Shown here piece by piece: positions 37,801 through 48,000 of a stretch of DNA of 64,000 nt; positions within the stretch are counted from its first letter, which is position 1, and every line of letters starts with the position of its first letter. The translations under genes and the position numbers were made by a program. Location: the NCBI GenBank assembly GCA_023362775.1, contig JALMGJ010000003.1, positions 46,517,916 through 46,581,915 on the forward strand, written 5' to 3'. Source of the DNA: Charina bottae. Lineage: Eukaryota > Chordata > Lepidosauria > Squamata > Charinaidae. A model generated the notes under the pieces. It did not search any database and was not told the origin of the DNA. It saw nothing but the letters and a program-made list of their open reading frames with translations.

Positions 37801-38359
37801 ATCAGATTTTGGTTGGAGTCTTTAATTTCACCACACTGAACAGACACAGTTCAACAAAGGGGAACTGAAATAGGACACACTGGTCTTGGTGGTTTCAAGA
37901 AACCTACTAGGAAAGATACCCAAAGCTGCTGAGATGAGGCAAGGGAGTGGTCAGATTGCTTCTACAGGTTTGAAGAAGAACTTTGCCAGGTTGCACCTGC
38001 CAGTGAACCTTTGCTGAATAAGCACGACAGGCTCCTCCTTTCTTTGACATCTTCTTTTTGTGGAACTGAAATTTCCTTCAGGAAACCCCAGGCAGAGCGC
38101 AGGAGAAAGCGACACTACTAGCAACAGCAGAATAGAAAAGGGGTCGAGCCGTCCAAACTAAACGTTCTTTACGAACAGAGCATGGGTAGCCGGCAAGAAG
38201 ATGGGGAGAGAAAGAGATGGGATCCTGGATCTCCTGGGGAAGGGATGCGGTTGCCACAGCGCCGGTCGCTATGATGGGAAAGTCGAACTACACGACTTCG
38301 TGAAGACAATCCCTCACGGAGAGGGGGGGGAAAGGGCTCATACCTTTGATCCCCGCCAT
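28755..38359 (-). CDS. LEPROT: Leptin receptor overlapping transcript protein (LEPROT), 4 coding exons
   Basis: The coding parts are 38344-38359, 37423-37498, 36375-36561 and 28755-28871 (16, 76, 187 and 117 nt; 396 nt in all, 131 aa plus stop). All junctions have GT/AG sites and phases agree. The protein starts [14 protein letters not shown] and ends [11 protein letters not shown], matching LEPROT (OB-RGRP, VPS55 family) along its length at the same 131-aa size as mammals. It has four hydrophobic stretches (roughly residues 6-27, 34-52, 68-90 and 98-119) and the conserved PIPHFIARR and [13 protein letters not shown] blocks. The family acts in Golgi-endosome membranes and lowers surface leptin and growth-hormone receptors. 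DNAJC6 lies upstream in the same orientation, as in other tetrapods. The gene looks intact. Confidence 0.96.
28872..29324 (-). other. LEPROT intron 3, part without repeats
   Basis: Nothing recognisable between the last coding exon and the RTE tail at 29.33 kb. Confidence 0.5.
29325..29370 (-). repeat. RTE-type LINE 3' tail
   Basis: The GATTATGTGCCATCAAGTC word followed by ACCACATAGATA matches the 3' terminus of the RTE LINE at 19010-19055 and of the piece at 63145-63205. Confidence 0.6.
29371..29830 (-). repeat. Probable LINE 3' fragment, clade not assigned
   Basis: On the minus strand the segment ends GACCATAATAAAGCCTTTTG with a GATT-type tail. A similar CTGTGACCTTAATAAAATG plus TGATTGA tail occurs at 35960-35995 on the plus strand. 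No coding domain is readable. The inner boundary is a guess. Confidence 0.35.
30199..30358 (+). mobile_element. RTE-BovB 3' tail, with TSD
   Basis: A 134-bp piece at 30212-30345 is flanked by the 13-bp duplication AACTGATGCAGCA (30199-30211 and 30346-30358). It translates to [19 protein letters not shown] and [12 protein letters not shown], the C-terminal end of BovB, and ends GAACGACGGAACAACAACAA. Extremely 5'-truncated insertion in LEPROT intron 3. Confidence 0.92.
30359..33326 (-). other. LEPROT intron 3, no gene or bounded repeat seen
   Basis: About 3 kb of AT-rich intron. The 139-aa plus-strand frame at 32517-32936 shows no recognisable domain and lies antisense in the intron. Confidence 0.45.
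33327..33663 (-). mobile_element. tRNA-derived SINE with L2-like tail, internally duplicated
   Basis: Reverse of the dimeric form seen at 14947-15290. GTGACTGGCCCAAGGTCACC occurs twice, with the linker TTGGCTCCTTCC between. Head GGTCTAGTGGTTAAGGCAA on the minus strand; TAAA-type tail on the plus-strand left side. Confidence 0.85.
33768..35699 (+). mobile_element. Non-LTR retrotransposon, 5'-truncated, clade uncertain
   Basis: A 12-bp duplication ATAATGGCACCT (33768-33779 and 35688-35699) bounds a 1.9-kb LINE that ends in short ATGA repeats. The reverse transcriptase is open from 33787 to about 34865, with [78 protein letters not shown] and [15 protein letters not shown] single frameshift near 34865 moves to the frame that ends at 35629, with [25 protein letters not shown] and [16 protein letters not shown]. 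The C-terminus is a CCHH-type finger (CPHC...SHLQIHC). It lies in LEPROT intron 3, antisense to the gene. It is not BovB. It resembles jockey/Vingi-like elements with C-terminal fingers, but I cannot fix the clade. Confidence 0.85.
35930..35998 (+). repeat. LINE-like 3' tail
   Basis: GGTCTGTGACCTTAATAAAATG followed by TGATTGACTGATTG looks like a LINE 3' terminus with a tetranucleotide tail. The body upstream is not recognisable. Confidence 0.35.
36375..36561 (-). CDS. LEPROT: LEPROT coding exon 3
   Basis: Acceptor TTCTGCAG before T-ACC-TAC-TGG; donor GTG|GTAAGT at 36374-36373. It encodes [40 protein letters not shown] and ARVEV. It joins exon 2 in phase 2 and exon 4 in phase 0. Confidence 0.95.
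36995..37333 (+). mobile_element. Sauria-type SINE in LEPROT intron 2
   Basis: Head GTGGCTCAGCAGGTAAGA and B box GGTTCGAATCCC; 3' part AGAGTCGGACACGACTG and CCTTTACCTTTTT. It lies 434 bp inside the intron from exon 3, antisense to the gene. Confidence 0.9.
37423..37498 (-). CDS. LEPROT: LEPROT coding exon 2
   Basis: Acceptor CACTTTTGCAG before CC-TTG-GTT; donor GG|GTAAGA. It encodes [15 protein letters not shown] and [11 protein letters not shown], the first hydrophobic segment. Confidence 0.95.
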
Positions 38360-38960
38360 GGCCCCTTCCTCGAAGGGGCGATTTTTACGCCTTGGATCGC
38401 TTTCCGGACTTCGAGTCAAAGGAGGCGGAGCGTAACGTAGCTTCTTCCGCCTTCTCTTCACGTGGTCCTCTGCTAAAGCCTGCCCCTTCCCACAGGAAAA
38501 AAAAAAAAGAGAGAGAGAGAGAGAGAAGCGGGAAGAAGTTGCTTTACAAAAACGGGAAACCTATATATTCAAAAATACCGATCTCGAGTTCACGGCACGC
38601 CGCCGCTTCGGGGACCTGCCTGGGGTCGACTGGGTTCTTTCGCGAAATGCATACCGATGGGTTGCTTCATGTTCAAACAGCACCAGCTTGCGAGTAAATC
38701 CCCAAAAGGGACTTTCCTCCTCCTCCTCCTCCTCCTCCTCTTCCCCATAGGATCCGAGCCACGAATTCTCTCAGTAGGAAGTTCTTGTTTCTTCACCGCC
38801 CGAGAAAGAGCGACCGAGCCCACGTGGTAGGAACTAGCCGGCTGCCTTCTGCCTGAGCGTCTTTTTAGCAGGAAAGGAGAATTTGCAACCTAAACTGAAC
38901 GGTTTATGGATATTGCTTTACTATCTTCTCAGAGCTTCCGCGGAAACTAGACAAGCCGTG
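38050..38960 (-). promoter_or_regulatory. CpG-rich block over LEPROT exon 1 (probable promoter)
   Basis: CpG density here is far above the AT-rich surroundings and is not part of a repeat family seen elsewhere. It covers the LEPROT start codon (38357-38359) and the upstream side on the minus strand. It also contains a GA run (38509-38525) and a (CTC)n run (38717-38742). In mammals LEPROT and LEPR share a promoter and first exons, so this may serve both (inference). No TATA box stands out. Confidence 0.65.
38344..38359 (-). CDS. LEPROT: LEPROT coding exon 1
   Basis: Sixteen coding bases, ATG GCG GGG ATC AAA G, followed by the donor GTATGAG at 38343 and below. The start context (GGCCATGGCGG) is favourable, and the peptide MAGIK matches the LEPROT N-terminus. 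The 5'UTR boundary is unknown. Confidence 0.9.
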
Positions 38961-39796
38961 CAGCGTTTACGCACGGTTTTAATTATAAGAGCCATTTGTT
39001 CTTTGTGGATAATTTGCCGGGAGGTGGGAAAGGTTGTCCGAAAAAATCACGCATGGATTTATTAACGTAGAACAGAGTACTTTAATTCTTACGTTCTCCC
39101 ATATATTTGCCTACATTTAGAAATCATTCTGTATTTTTAGAATTTATTATACTTGTGCAGAAATCTGTATGGCATAGCAAATGAAATCCACACCCTCCCA
39201 GTTTTTACTCTCTTGATTCCTCAAAAGCAGTTCGACCCATGTTCAGAATGCATAGAAAAGCATGACGACATTTCCTTCCCAGATGGAGAGGGTGATAGGA
39301 CAGGGCAAAGAAAAGCACTGAAACGGTGCTCCAGCTGACACCTACATTGTAAATCCATGTGTGCATTTCCTGGTGTTTTCTTGTTTTTTTAAGCGTGGTT
39401 GCTATTAGAGGAAGGAGATGCAGAAGCATCACATATGATGCTATTCATATTTTAAATCCATGTGTGGTGAGTATTTCGTGATTTCGGGGGAAAAAAGGAT
39501 TGGGGGGGGCTCTCGGTAAGAAGCAGGGAGAGGCTGCCTTGAGCCCAGGAGCCAGGTGGGGGTGGGTGAGGAAATCCCCATCAGTAGAGAAATGGGCCAA
39601 TCAAGTTCTGCAGAGCTGTAAATGGAATAACTTTCTGCAGCTTAGTAATATATATATATATATATTTATTTATTTATTTTGGTGTAAGTTCACACAGGTG
39701 CAGTTACTTCTAGAGCAGCATGAAGACCCTCATGTGGAAGTGCCATTAGTTCAAAGTGTGAGACTCATTTATGGATGACAGGGTATCCTCTGTGAA
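38961..39796. other. Intergenic, no gene seen; (AT)n run
   Basis: Includes a TA/TTTA run at about 39649-39680. Short open frames have no recognisable domain. Confidence 0.4.
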
Positions 39797-39913
39797 CACA
39801 CAGAATCATAAGAGTTGGAAGGGACCTTGAAGGTCTTCTAGTCCAGCCCCCTACCCAGTGTGGGACAAATAGCTGTCCAATCGTCTCTTGAAAATTTCCA
39901 CTGATGGAGCACC

Positions 39914-41781
39914 CTCTACTTCAGAGCTATCCAAACTGTGTGTCGGGTCGGCTGCAATGTCTGGGTGTGTCACGGCTGCTGCTGCCTCCAAGCCCTGCCA
40001 GGATTCCGCGCAGGTCCTAGTGCCTGCCTTGTGCCTTGCTGCCTCCAAACCTGCCCTGCCAGGATTCCGCGCAGGTCCTAGTGCCTGCCTTGTGCCTTGC
40101 TGCCTCCAAACCTGCTGTGATTCTGTGCAGGTCCTAGTGCCTGCCTTGTGCCCTGCTGCCTCCAAACCTGCTGTGATTCCGTGCAGGTCCTAGTGCCTGC
40201 CTTGTGCCCTGCTGCCTCCAAACCTGCCCTGCCAGGATTCCGCGCAGGTCCCAGTGCCTGCCTTGTGCCTTGCTGCCTCCAAACCTGCCCTGCCAGGATT
40301 CTGCGCAGGTCCTAGTGCCTGCCTTGTGCCTGGCTGCCTCCAAACCTGTGATTCCGCGCAGGTCCCAGTGCCTGCCTTGTGCCTTGCTGCCTCCAAACCT
40401 GCCCTGCCAGGATTCCGCGCAGGTCCTAGTGCCTGCCTTGTGCCTTGCTGCCTCCAAACCTGCTGTGATTCCGTGCAGGTCCTAGTGCCTGCCTTGTGCC
40501 CTGCTGCCTCCAAACCTGCCCTGCCAGGATTCCGCGCAGGTCCCAGTGCCTGCCTTGTGCCTTGCTGCCTCCAAACCTGCCCTGCCAGGATTCTGCGCAG
40601 GTCCTAGTGCCTGCCTTGTGCCTGGCTGCCTCCAAACCTGTGATTCCGCGCAGGTCCCAGTGCCTGCCTTGTGCCTTGCTGCCTCCAAACCTGCCCTGCC
40701 AGGATTCCGCGCAGGTCCTAGTGCCTGCCTTGTGCCTTGCTGCCTCCAAACCTGCTGTGATTCCGTGCAGGTCCTAGTGCCTGCCTTGTGCCCTGCTGCC
40801 TCCAAACCTGCTGTGATTCCGTGCAGGTCCTAGTGCCTGCCTTGTGCCCTGCTGCCTCCAAACCTGCTGTGATTCCGTGCAGGTCCCAGTGCCTGCCTTG
40901 TGCCCTGCTGCCTCCAAACCTGCTGTGATTCCGCGCAGGTCCCAGTGCCTGCCTTGTGCCCTGCTGCCTCCAAACCTGCTGTGATTCCGCGCAGGTCCCA
41001 GTGCCTGCCTTGTGCCCTGCTGCCTCCAAACCTGCTGTGATTCCGTGCAGGTCCTAGTGCCTGCCTTGTGCCCTGCTGCCTCCAAACCTGCTGTGATTCC
41101 GCGCAGGTCCCAGTGCCTGCCTTGTGCCCTGCTGCCTCCAAACCTGCTGTGATTCCGTGCAGGTCCTAGTGCCTGCCTTGTGCCCTGCTGCCTTCAAACC
41201 TGCTGTGATTCCGCGCAGGTCCCAGTGCCTGCCTTGTGCCCTGCTGCCTTCAAACCTGCTGTGATTCCGCGCAGGTCCCAGTGCCTGCCTTGTGCCTGGC
41301 TGCCTCCAAACCTGCCCTGCCAGGATTCCGCGCAGGTCCCAGTGCCTGCCTTGTGCCCTGCTGCCTCCAAACCTGCTGTGATTCCGCGCAGGTCCCAGTG
41401 CCTGCCTTGTGCCTGGCTGCCTCCAAACCTGCCCTGCCAGGATTCTGCGCAGGTCCTAGTGCCTGCCTTGTCCCTGGCTGCCTCCAAACCTGTGATTCTG
41501 CGCAGGTCCTAGTGCCTGCCTTGTACCCTGCTGCCTCCAAACCTGCCCTGCCAGGATTCCGCGCAGGTCCTAGTGCCTGCCTTGTGCCCTGCTGCCTCCA
41601 AACCTGCTGTGATTCCGTGCAGGTCCTAGTGCCTGCCTTGTGCCTGGCTGCCTCCAAACCTGCGATTCCGCGCAGGTCCTAGTGCCTGCCTTGTGCCCTG
41701 CTGTAAGAGTGTGTCACGAAATGATGCATGTCTAAAAGGTGTGTCACCAACATGAAAAGTTTGGAAAGCTCTGCTCTACTT
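39914..41781. mobile_element. hAT-like element (copy C) carrying a minisatellite
   Basis: The element at 39922-41773 (1852 bp) starts CAGAGCTATCCAAACTGTG and ends AGTTTGGAAAGCTCTG. It is flanked by the perfect 8-bp duplication CTCTACTT (39914-39921 and 41774-41781). The subterminal GTGTGTCACGAAATG and GTGTGTCACC words match the GTGTGTCGCGACAC motifs of copies A and B. The whole interior is one tandem array. No transposase. Confidence 0.85.
39985..41703. repeat. ~56-bp minisatellite, about 30 units, with 292-bp higher-order repeat
   Basis: Units of 52-62 bp share GCAGGTCCTAGTGCCTGCC and TTGTGCCCTGCTGCCTCC. Counting the CAGGTCC word gives about 30 units. Units 5-9 and 10-14 (40245-40536 and 40537-40828) form two near-identical 292-bp blocks, with unit spacings 61-52-62-55-62. 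From 40823 to about 41271 the units are a uniform 56 bp. Frames remain open on both strands because the unit lacks stops. This is not protein-coding evidence. Confidence 0.95.
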
Positions 41782-41915
41782 CAAGGAGGCAGGCTGTTCC
41801 ATTTCTTAATGGCTCTGAGAGTCAGGACATTCGTCCTTATTTCTAGTTTGGATCTCTCCCTGTAAAGCTTCCATTCATTGGTTCTGGTCTTAACATTGGG
41901 TGCTAGAGAAAATAA

Positions 41916-42616
41916 ATCCATGAATTATAAATGCCTGTTTTCTACTTTTTGCTCTACTTCTCCATGCATTAGTATGGCTATTTCACCCAGGGAATTTTCA
42001 CTGGCCCTATAATATGAATATTACATACATTTTACAAGTGAAAGTTTCCCTGCCTTAAATGTCCACACCTAGATATGACAAGAAAAACACATAATCAGCA
42101 TACGTCTACATACTTTGTCCCTTCATAAAATAGGGTGGTGGTGATAGTCATTTTCAACAAAAGAGGTAGATATCCATTCACGTCACAAAAACCTTTTTTT
42201 GCACACAGCATAATATTCAAGATTTAGACTGCTCTGAAGAAGAATTGGTAGTTTATTTATATCAATATAGTCCATTGCTTTTCCGACCATTCATACCCAG
42301 AGGACATTGATAGTATTGCAAGTAATCCAAAGGCAGATACTCTTTTATAAGGAAAAATAATCAAAGAACTAGTGTGGAAGCATAGGAAAGCTATAAATAG
42401 AAGATGGCATCATTTTGACATCTTTTAAAATTCCATGAAAGTGATTGCACAAGGAAGTGTCATCTGGATGTTCCTCAGAATATACATTCAGAAAATTGCA
42501 ACAAGAGATCACCACAGACTTCTGTGGGCTTTTTTTTTTTTAATGGATTCAGGATTACCACCTCCATGTCATCATATTTTGTGTATCTGTACAAGGCCCA
42601 TCCACATCTTGAACCT
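41916..42616. other. Intergenic, nothing recognised
   Basis: AT-rich sequence between the CR1 copy and the presumed end of the DNAJC6 transcript. Confidence 0.4.
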
Positions 42617-44909
42617 TTTATTCTACAAAGAATAAATACAAATCAAATGGACTGAGTTCTTTGAAGTTTTTAATATATACAGATCTTTTAGACTATTCAC
42701 AGTTCAATGGCCTTACTGCAGATTTACAAAAAAGAAAAAAAGAATTGTTGATACACCTGAATAAAAGTGTTATTTCCTGATAGCGTCAAAAAGAAAGAAA
42801 GGGAAAACCTTATCTGGTTTCAGTAGTTTCATAGCAGGTCTCCTTCTCATGCATCGTAAAACACAGCAGTTAAGAGGAACTGTTTAAGCTAGATAGGTTT
42901 TTCATGTTGCTGAACTACTGGAGATGAAGCTTAAGGGTTCCTTTGTGTTTCACATAAACTTTAGCTGGACTTTTAAAAATAATAAATTTGATACACTAAG
43001 CTAGTCATTGGTGTAATTTCAAAAATGTTTGTGAGATGAATTAAATCCATTTACTATATATACAGCATCATAAGCATCTACAGGTGAAAATAAAGGAGTA
43101 AAACAATTCACATTCCAAAATGTTTTTAATAGACAAGCACATACTTGATCAAAACATTTCATAATATGTTAATAAATAACATCCAATTTGTTACAGTTTT
43201 CAAACATCTTAATGTCTTGTATATATAAAAAAGGGGAACTTGATGTTTTCGTTTCACATTGGCAGTAAATGGCAATAAATAATGAATCAATACAACAAAA
43301 AGATGGCATTTAATATAAAAATAAATGTAGGTTGGTTGACATGCTGTATCTGCAGAAAAGGGTTTCTCACTAGAAAATCAGAACAGAAAAACAGATTGTC
43401 TTAAAAACACTAAATTGACAAAGATTTTCACATTACCTTGAAATTCCTCCCTTTAAGAAAGAGTGTGAAAACTTCTGCCCATCCACTAGCTTCCTAGTGG
43501 AAGTACAGACAACATTTTTTCTCCACCCAGTGTTTTTTAGACCTATCACTGAACAGCTTTATAAGGAGATATGCTGTATAATAGATTCTAGTGTGTGACA
43601 GGACTGCAGTGCCACCATACATTCAATAAATGAGAAACACCATTTTCAAATGTCACCTCAGGATCAGTAATACTCAGTCCAGGTCTACGTGGTTGTTCCC
43701 GCAAGCTGACTTGGTGACAACTGCTTAGAAGGAAAAGTAGTGCATAATTGCCTGTTACTGGATTTCATTCAGAAATACCACCAAATAAAATTGCCATTAC
43801 AAGTTTCTCTGCAGAAAGAAAAACATTTCAAAGTACTATGTAAAATCAGTTCTGTAAGAAGGTGAAAAAACATTTATCTTCATAGGTACCACATAGATGT
43901 TTGTACTTTATTGCTTATTGAGCCAATATATATTTTGTAGGCAGGATTCCATCATTTGACTAAGTTACAACATAAATTACTTCCAGAGGCTTAGAAGGTG
44001 AGCCTACAGTATGTTGTAGTCAGGTTGCATTCAAAAATGATCTGGGGAGCATTGGATGTTTGGATTCAATTAAAATTTCAGAAGAACATAGAACATAAAA
44101 GGAAACGTCAAGGATTCACCTGTATGTAAGAAGATACATTTATCTCAACAGGGAATTTTAAAAGCTTGCAATATAACCCACTCTCAGTTTCTATTAGTGC
44201 AGAGCAGTCAACACAGTACGCTACTGGTTTTGATATCATCTTCAAGAGGTTTCTGCTTTAATATAATAGATTATTTAAAGATGCACTCCAAATTCAATTG
44301 TGTGTGTAGAATGTCTGCTTAAATCTCAAACGTGAAATACAATACTATGCTTAAGGCAGCTGTAAGTTATAATCCAGTTACCTAGCTGTCATATTCAAAA
44401 CATAATAAAACAAATCATTCATGGGCCAATTAGGATGAGAAATGGTGTACTTTAAATAACTGCATATGAAATGAGGCCCATAATTCATGGGCCAATTAGG
44501 ATGAGAAATGGTGTACTTTAAATAACTGCATATGAAATGAGGATGTAGTTTGAGAGAGTTAGTTCTGGATACAAACGTTCAAGATCAGGCCACATCCAAA
44601 ATGTTACAGAGTCCCTTTTGCTAATGGCAAAAAACCATTTCATCTCACTTGTTCCAAGACAAACAGTCCCAGTTTACTAGAACGCCTGTTTAAATCTGAA
44701 ACAACATTATAGAACTCCTTTCTCTTTGCATCTGTAATTCATAAGGATCAGCCTTCTCTTGTTTTCCTCTCCATGAAGAAAATTCTTTATTGGGGCTTGT
44801 TTTCATATTTTTACATCTCCAGCCAGACATCAGTTCAGCTGTGAAAATCATGTGGCAAGGAACGATACAAGCACTAGCACAGATCTACAGCAACGTCTGA
44901 GGAAGAATG
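42617..44909 (-). other. DNAJC6: Putative DNAJC6 3'UTR
   Basis: About 2.3 kb of repeat-poor sequence follows the stop codon. Minus-strand AATAAA signals (plus TTTATT) lie at 44786-44791, 43907-43912 and 42617-42622. A long 3'UTR is usual for this gene, so the distal site is plausible, but which signal is used cannot be told from sequence. It contains a perfect 66-bp-period duplication at 44417-44542. Confidence 0.45.
44417..44542. repeat. Perfect tandem duplication, 66-bp period
   Basis: ATTCATGGGCCAATTAGG ... AAATGAGG occurs at 44417-44476 and again at 44483-44542 with no mismatch over 60 bp, separated by CCCATA. Confidence 0.95.
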
Positions 44910-45011
44910 CTAATACAAAGGCTTCTGGCCTTGGTTTTCAAATTCTGACCAGGCATCATTGAGCTCCATAAAAATCATCTTTGCATATTGTTCATATGGC
45001 TGTCCTGTAGC
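44910..45011 (-). CDS. DNAJC6: DNAJC6 terminal coding exon
   Basis: Acceptor TTTTCTTCCAG before GCT-ACA-GGA (ATGQPYEQY). It encodes helix III/IV of the J domain and ends QKPLY with TAG at 44910-44912. Confidence 0.96.
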   Translation of the reverse strand, partial: ATGQPYEQYAKMIFMELNDAWSEFENQGQKPLY

Positions 45012-48000
45012 CTGGAAGAAAAGCAAAACAACAGGTCTCATAAACACAAAAATCTATTTGAAAAGAATGTTGTTCACACAGAGATATCCAACAAGAATTT
45101 GGGTTTGCTTAGGACAAATCCATTTTTCTCCATGGGCTTTTTTTTTTTAACTAAGTCTAGGTCTTACCATTTTACCAGTCACCTGAGGTAAAAGGGTTTT
45201 CTGATGATGGGGAAAATGGTGAAATGGTGGAACTGCATTTTAATATGTGTGTGTGTGTGTGTGTGTGCACGTGTGCGTGCGCATGTGTGCGTGTGCACAC
45301 GCATGCAAGCCAAAGGAGAATTAAGAAGCTTGCAAAAGAAATTAGATATATAGATATAGATATTTTAAAGGTTCTGCTAGGGTTTGAACAGTAACATTTG
45401 ACTTTTAAGACAAAAGTTATACTGCCAATGTATTGCTTCAATTAGGGTAACAGGAAGGTCTAAACCAGTGTTTCTCAACCTTGGCAACTTTAAGATGTGT
45501 GGACTTCAGCTACCAGAATTCCCCAGCCAGCACAGCTAGGAGCTGAAGTCCACACATCTTAAAGTTGCCAAGGTTGAGAAACACTGGTCTAAATGTCTGT
45601 GGCTTGAATCATGTCAACTGGATTTCTATTTTCTCAGTAGAAACGTTTCACTCCTTATCCAAGGAGCTTCTTCAGTCTGAGTAAAGTTAGTAAGGGAATC
45701 CTTAAATATGTTTCTAGGGTGGCTGTGTGACCTTGCACCTGGGGCTAGGTCATGGTTATTTTGAGATGTTTATTTCTAAGTCCCTTTATCATCTAAAGGA
45801 GGATCGTTAAGATTACCCTGCTGCTGTTGAGCTTGCAAAATGGTCTTAATCTTCCTAGGCACAGAAGACAAAGCAGGAAGGAAGATAGGGGAAAGGTTGT
45901 TTCCCTTTTCTTCCTGGGAAGGAAGAAAGGTTACTCAGACTGAAGAAGCTCCTTGGATAAGGAGTGAAACGTTTCTACTGAGAAAATAGAAATCCAGTTG
46001 ACATGATTCAAGCCACAGACTGTTCCACCTGGATGACTGAGAACCTTCATCGACATACTGGTCTAAATGATACAAGAGCTAATAATAAGCATTGACTCAA
46101 CTGAAGCCCTTCCTCCATAAAGTACCCCATGAAGTACCAAGACTAGCCTGCAAGCAACTGAAACCTTCTATCCCAAACTAACAGGAGCCTTCCAGGCAAC
46201 ACAACAGGGAAAAGTCTATTTCAGAAGCAGAGCTCTGAGGTCACTCTGAAGATGAGTCATGATTAATAGAGGGTGACCTTGTCTATTTCTGCTCTCCAAA
46301 AAGAGTAGGACAACCAATGTCGGTGCAGATAAATCCTTAGATTTATTCCACATCAAAGTAGCAGATGGTTGGGCTAGTTCTTGTTTTTGAAACAAATCCA
46401 AACCATAAAACTATATTACTCATTTGTGGGAAAATGCACATTTTTTATCAAGTTTGATTACCTGAGGAAAGTCTTACTTATCAAAGCAATAAGGAAATAG
46501 CAATAAAATTAATTTTGCATTCATTCCTTTACAGCAGGATTGTTATGCCACAATTGATATAGGTTACCCTTTGTACATGTTCATTTATTCTAGAGAAATA
46601 CTTGTAATATAGACTACAATGTATCTTTAGCTATGTTTATACCTAGCTAATAATTACCAACCAACATAGCCTTAATTGGCTGGAAAAATAATGCTGCTTA
46701 TCACAAAATCAGATCTTAATCCCAGTGATCTGTGGGGTGAATTATGTATTTATTCCTAAACTGGGGCTATTCGTTTTATGAATCACATCTTTTTTAAAAA
46801 AAAAAAGTCATTGTGAAAATTAAAACACATGAAATCTTATTTTTCTTTTCTTTTTTTCACTTAATTGAAGCCTATTGGAATCTTTAGAGTTTTTTTAATA
46901 TTGAAGAGAGAAATATTGCGAGTTTATTTATTTTTTAAAATTTATTTTCTATCCCACCTTTATTATTTTTACAAATAACTCAAGGCGGTGAACATACCTA
47001 ATGCTCCTTCCTCCTCCTATTTTCCCCACAACAACCACCCTGTGAGGTGAGTTGGGCTGTGTGTGTGTGACTGGCCCAAGGTCACGCAGCTGGCTTTCAT
47101 GTCTAAGGCAGGACTAGAACTCACAGACTCCTGGTTTCTAGTCCGTTGCCTTAACCACTAGACCAAACTGGCTCTAGTTACCCTGAGATTGCTATAAGTA
47201 TTTCATACCTTGAATTATATCTCTCCTTCCCCCTCCTAATAGCACAATCAGTTTCAAGTCTTCTCCCTGAGCTATGTAGATCTAGTATGAATGAAGGAGT
47301 ATCATGATAAATCACACATTACAATCTCCTGTACATCACAAGAAACCCACTCATGTAGAAGTTTTTAATATTTTGAAGTAATAATGGTGACAACAATGTA
47401 TAGTTGTTTGTGTATGTGAAGTTGCTGCAGCGATACGTAGAACTAGAGTATTAGTTTTGTAAAACATGAATCCCAAAACATTGTTTCTTACTTTATCAGG
47501 ATGAACAACAAGTACTGCTTTCCGGTAAACCTTCTTCACTTGTTCTGGACTTACAAGATCTGCCATGCTCACAGGTTTCCATTTCGTTTCTCCTTCCCAT
47601 AGCACTGTATGCATGGTAGATAACAATGCTCTTATATTTCTCTCCTTCCCTTCAATCCATTCAAGGATCTGTGTAGAGAGACATAGTCCTGAATCAAACT
47701 GCTAAACTACATTTACATTAACAGGAGGATGGAATTATTCCTATTAAACTGAAATTGCTTATAGACTCTTTCAAAATTCCAAAAGAAAAAAAAAGATGGT
47801 TATTTCAACATATGGAAATCTCAAACTACTCTCTTGAACCAGGAATAAATATATAAATACAAATTTGAAAATGGAGTTTCAGCTCTCTAGCCCCTCCTTC
47901 TCTATTATCACTGTCACCATGCAGATGTTAACATTTGGAAATTAGAAAGAAAAAAAACCCAGTGCAAAACATCTTGAGAAGCTGCTATAGAATATTGACA

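Larger units (their letters stand above)
39797..41915 (-). mobile_element. CR1 LINE 3' end, split by a hAT-like element
   Basis: On the minus strand the outer parts read AAGGTCCCTTCCAACTCTTATGATTCTG at the 3' end (39797-39830), the CR1-type terminus. GGAAATTTTCAAGAGACG and GGGACAAATAGC-like sequence lie upstream and continue at 41782-41915. The copy is interrupted at 39914-41781 by a younger insertion. Confidence 0.75.

Noticed and set aside
38201..38697. Plus-strand ORFs over the CpG block (possible divergent gene)
   Set aside because: No recognisable domain; they are antisense to LEPROT exon 1 and its 5'UTR.
39851..41682. Many overlapping 90-148-aa open frames with periodic Cys/Pro or Gly/Thr repeats
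   Set aside because: They are frames of a stop-free minisatellite whose unit is not a multiple of three; they occur on both strands equally.
39985..41703. CRISPR-like array (regular repeats)
   Set aside because: The repeats are contiguous with no unique spacers, and the genome is eukaryotic.
47351..47626. 91-aa minus-strand ORF with J-domain start
   Set aside because: It starts at an internal Met of a DNAJC6 exon and runs through the donor site into intron; it is not a separate gene.
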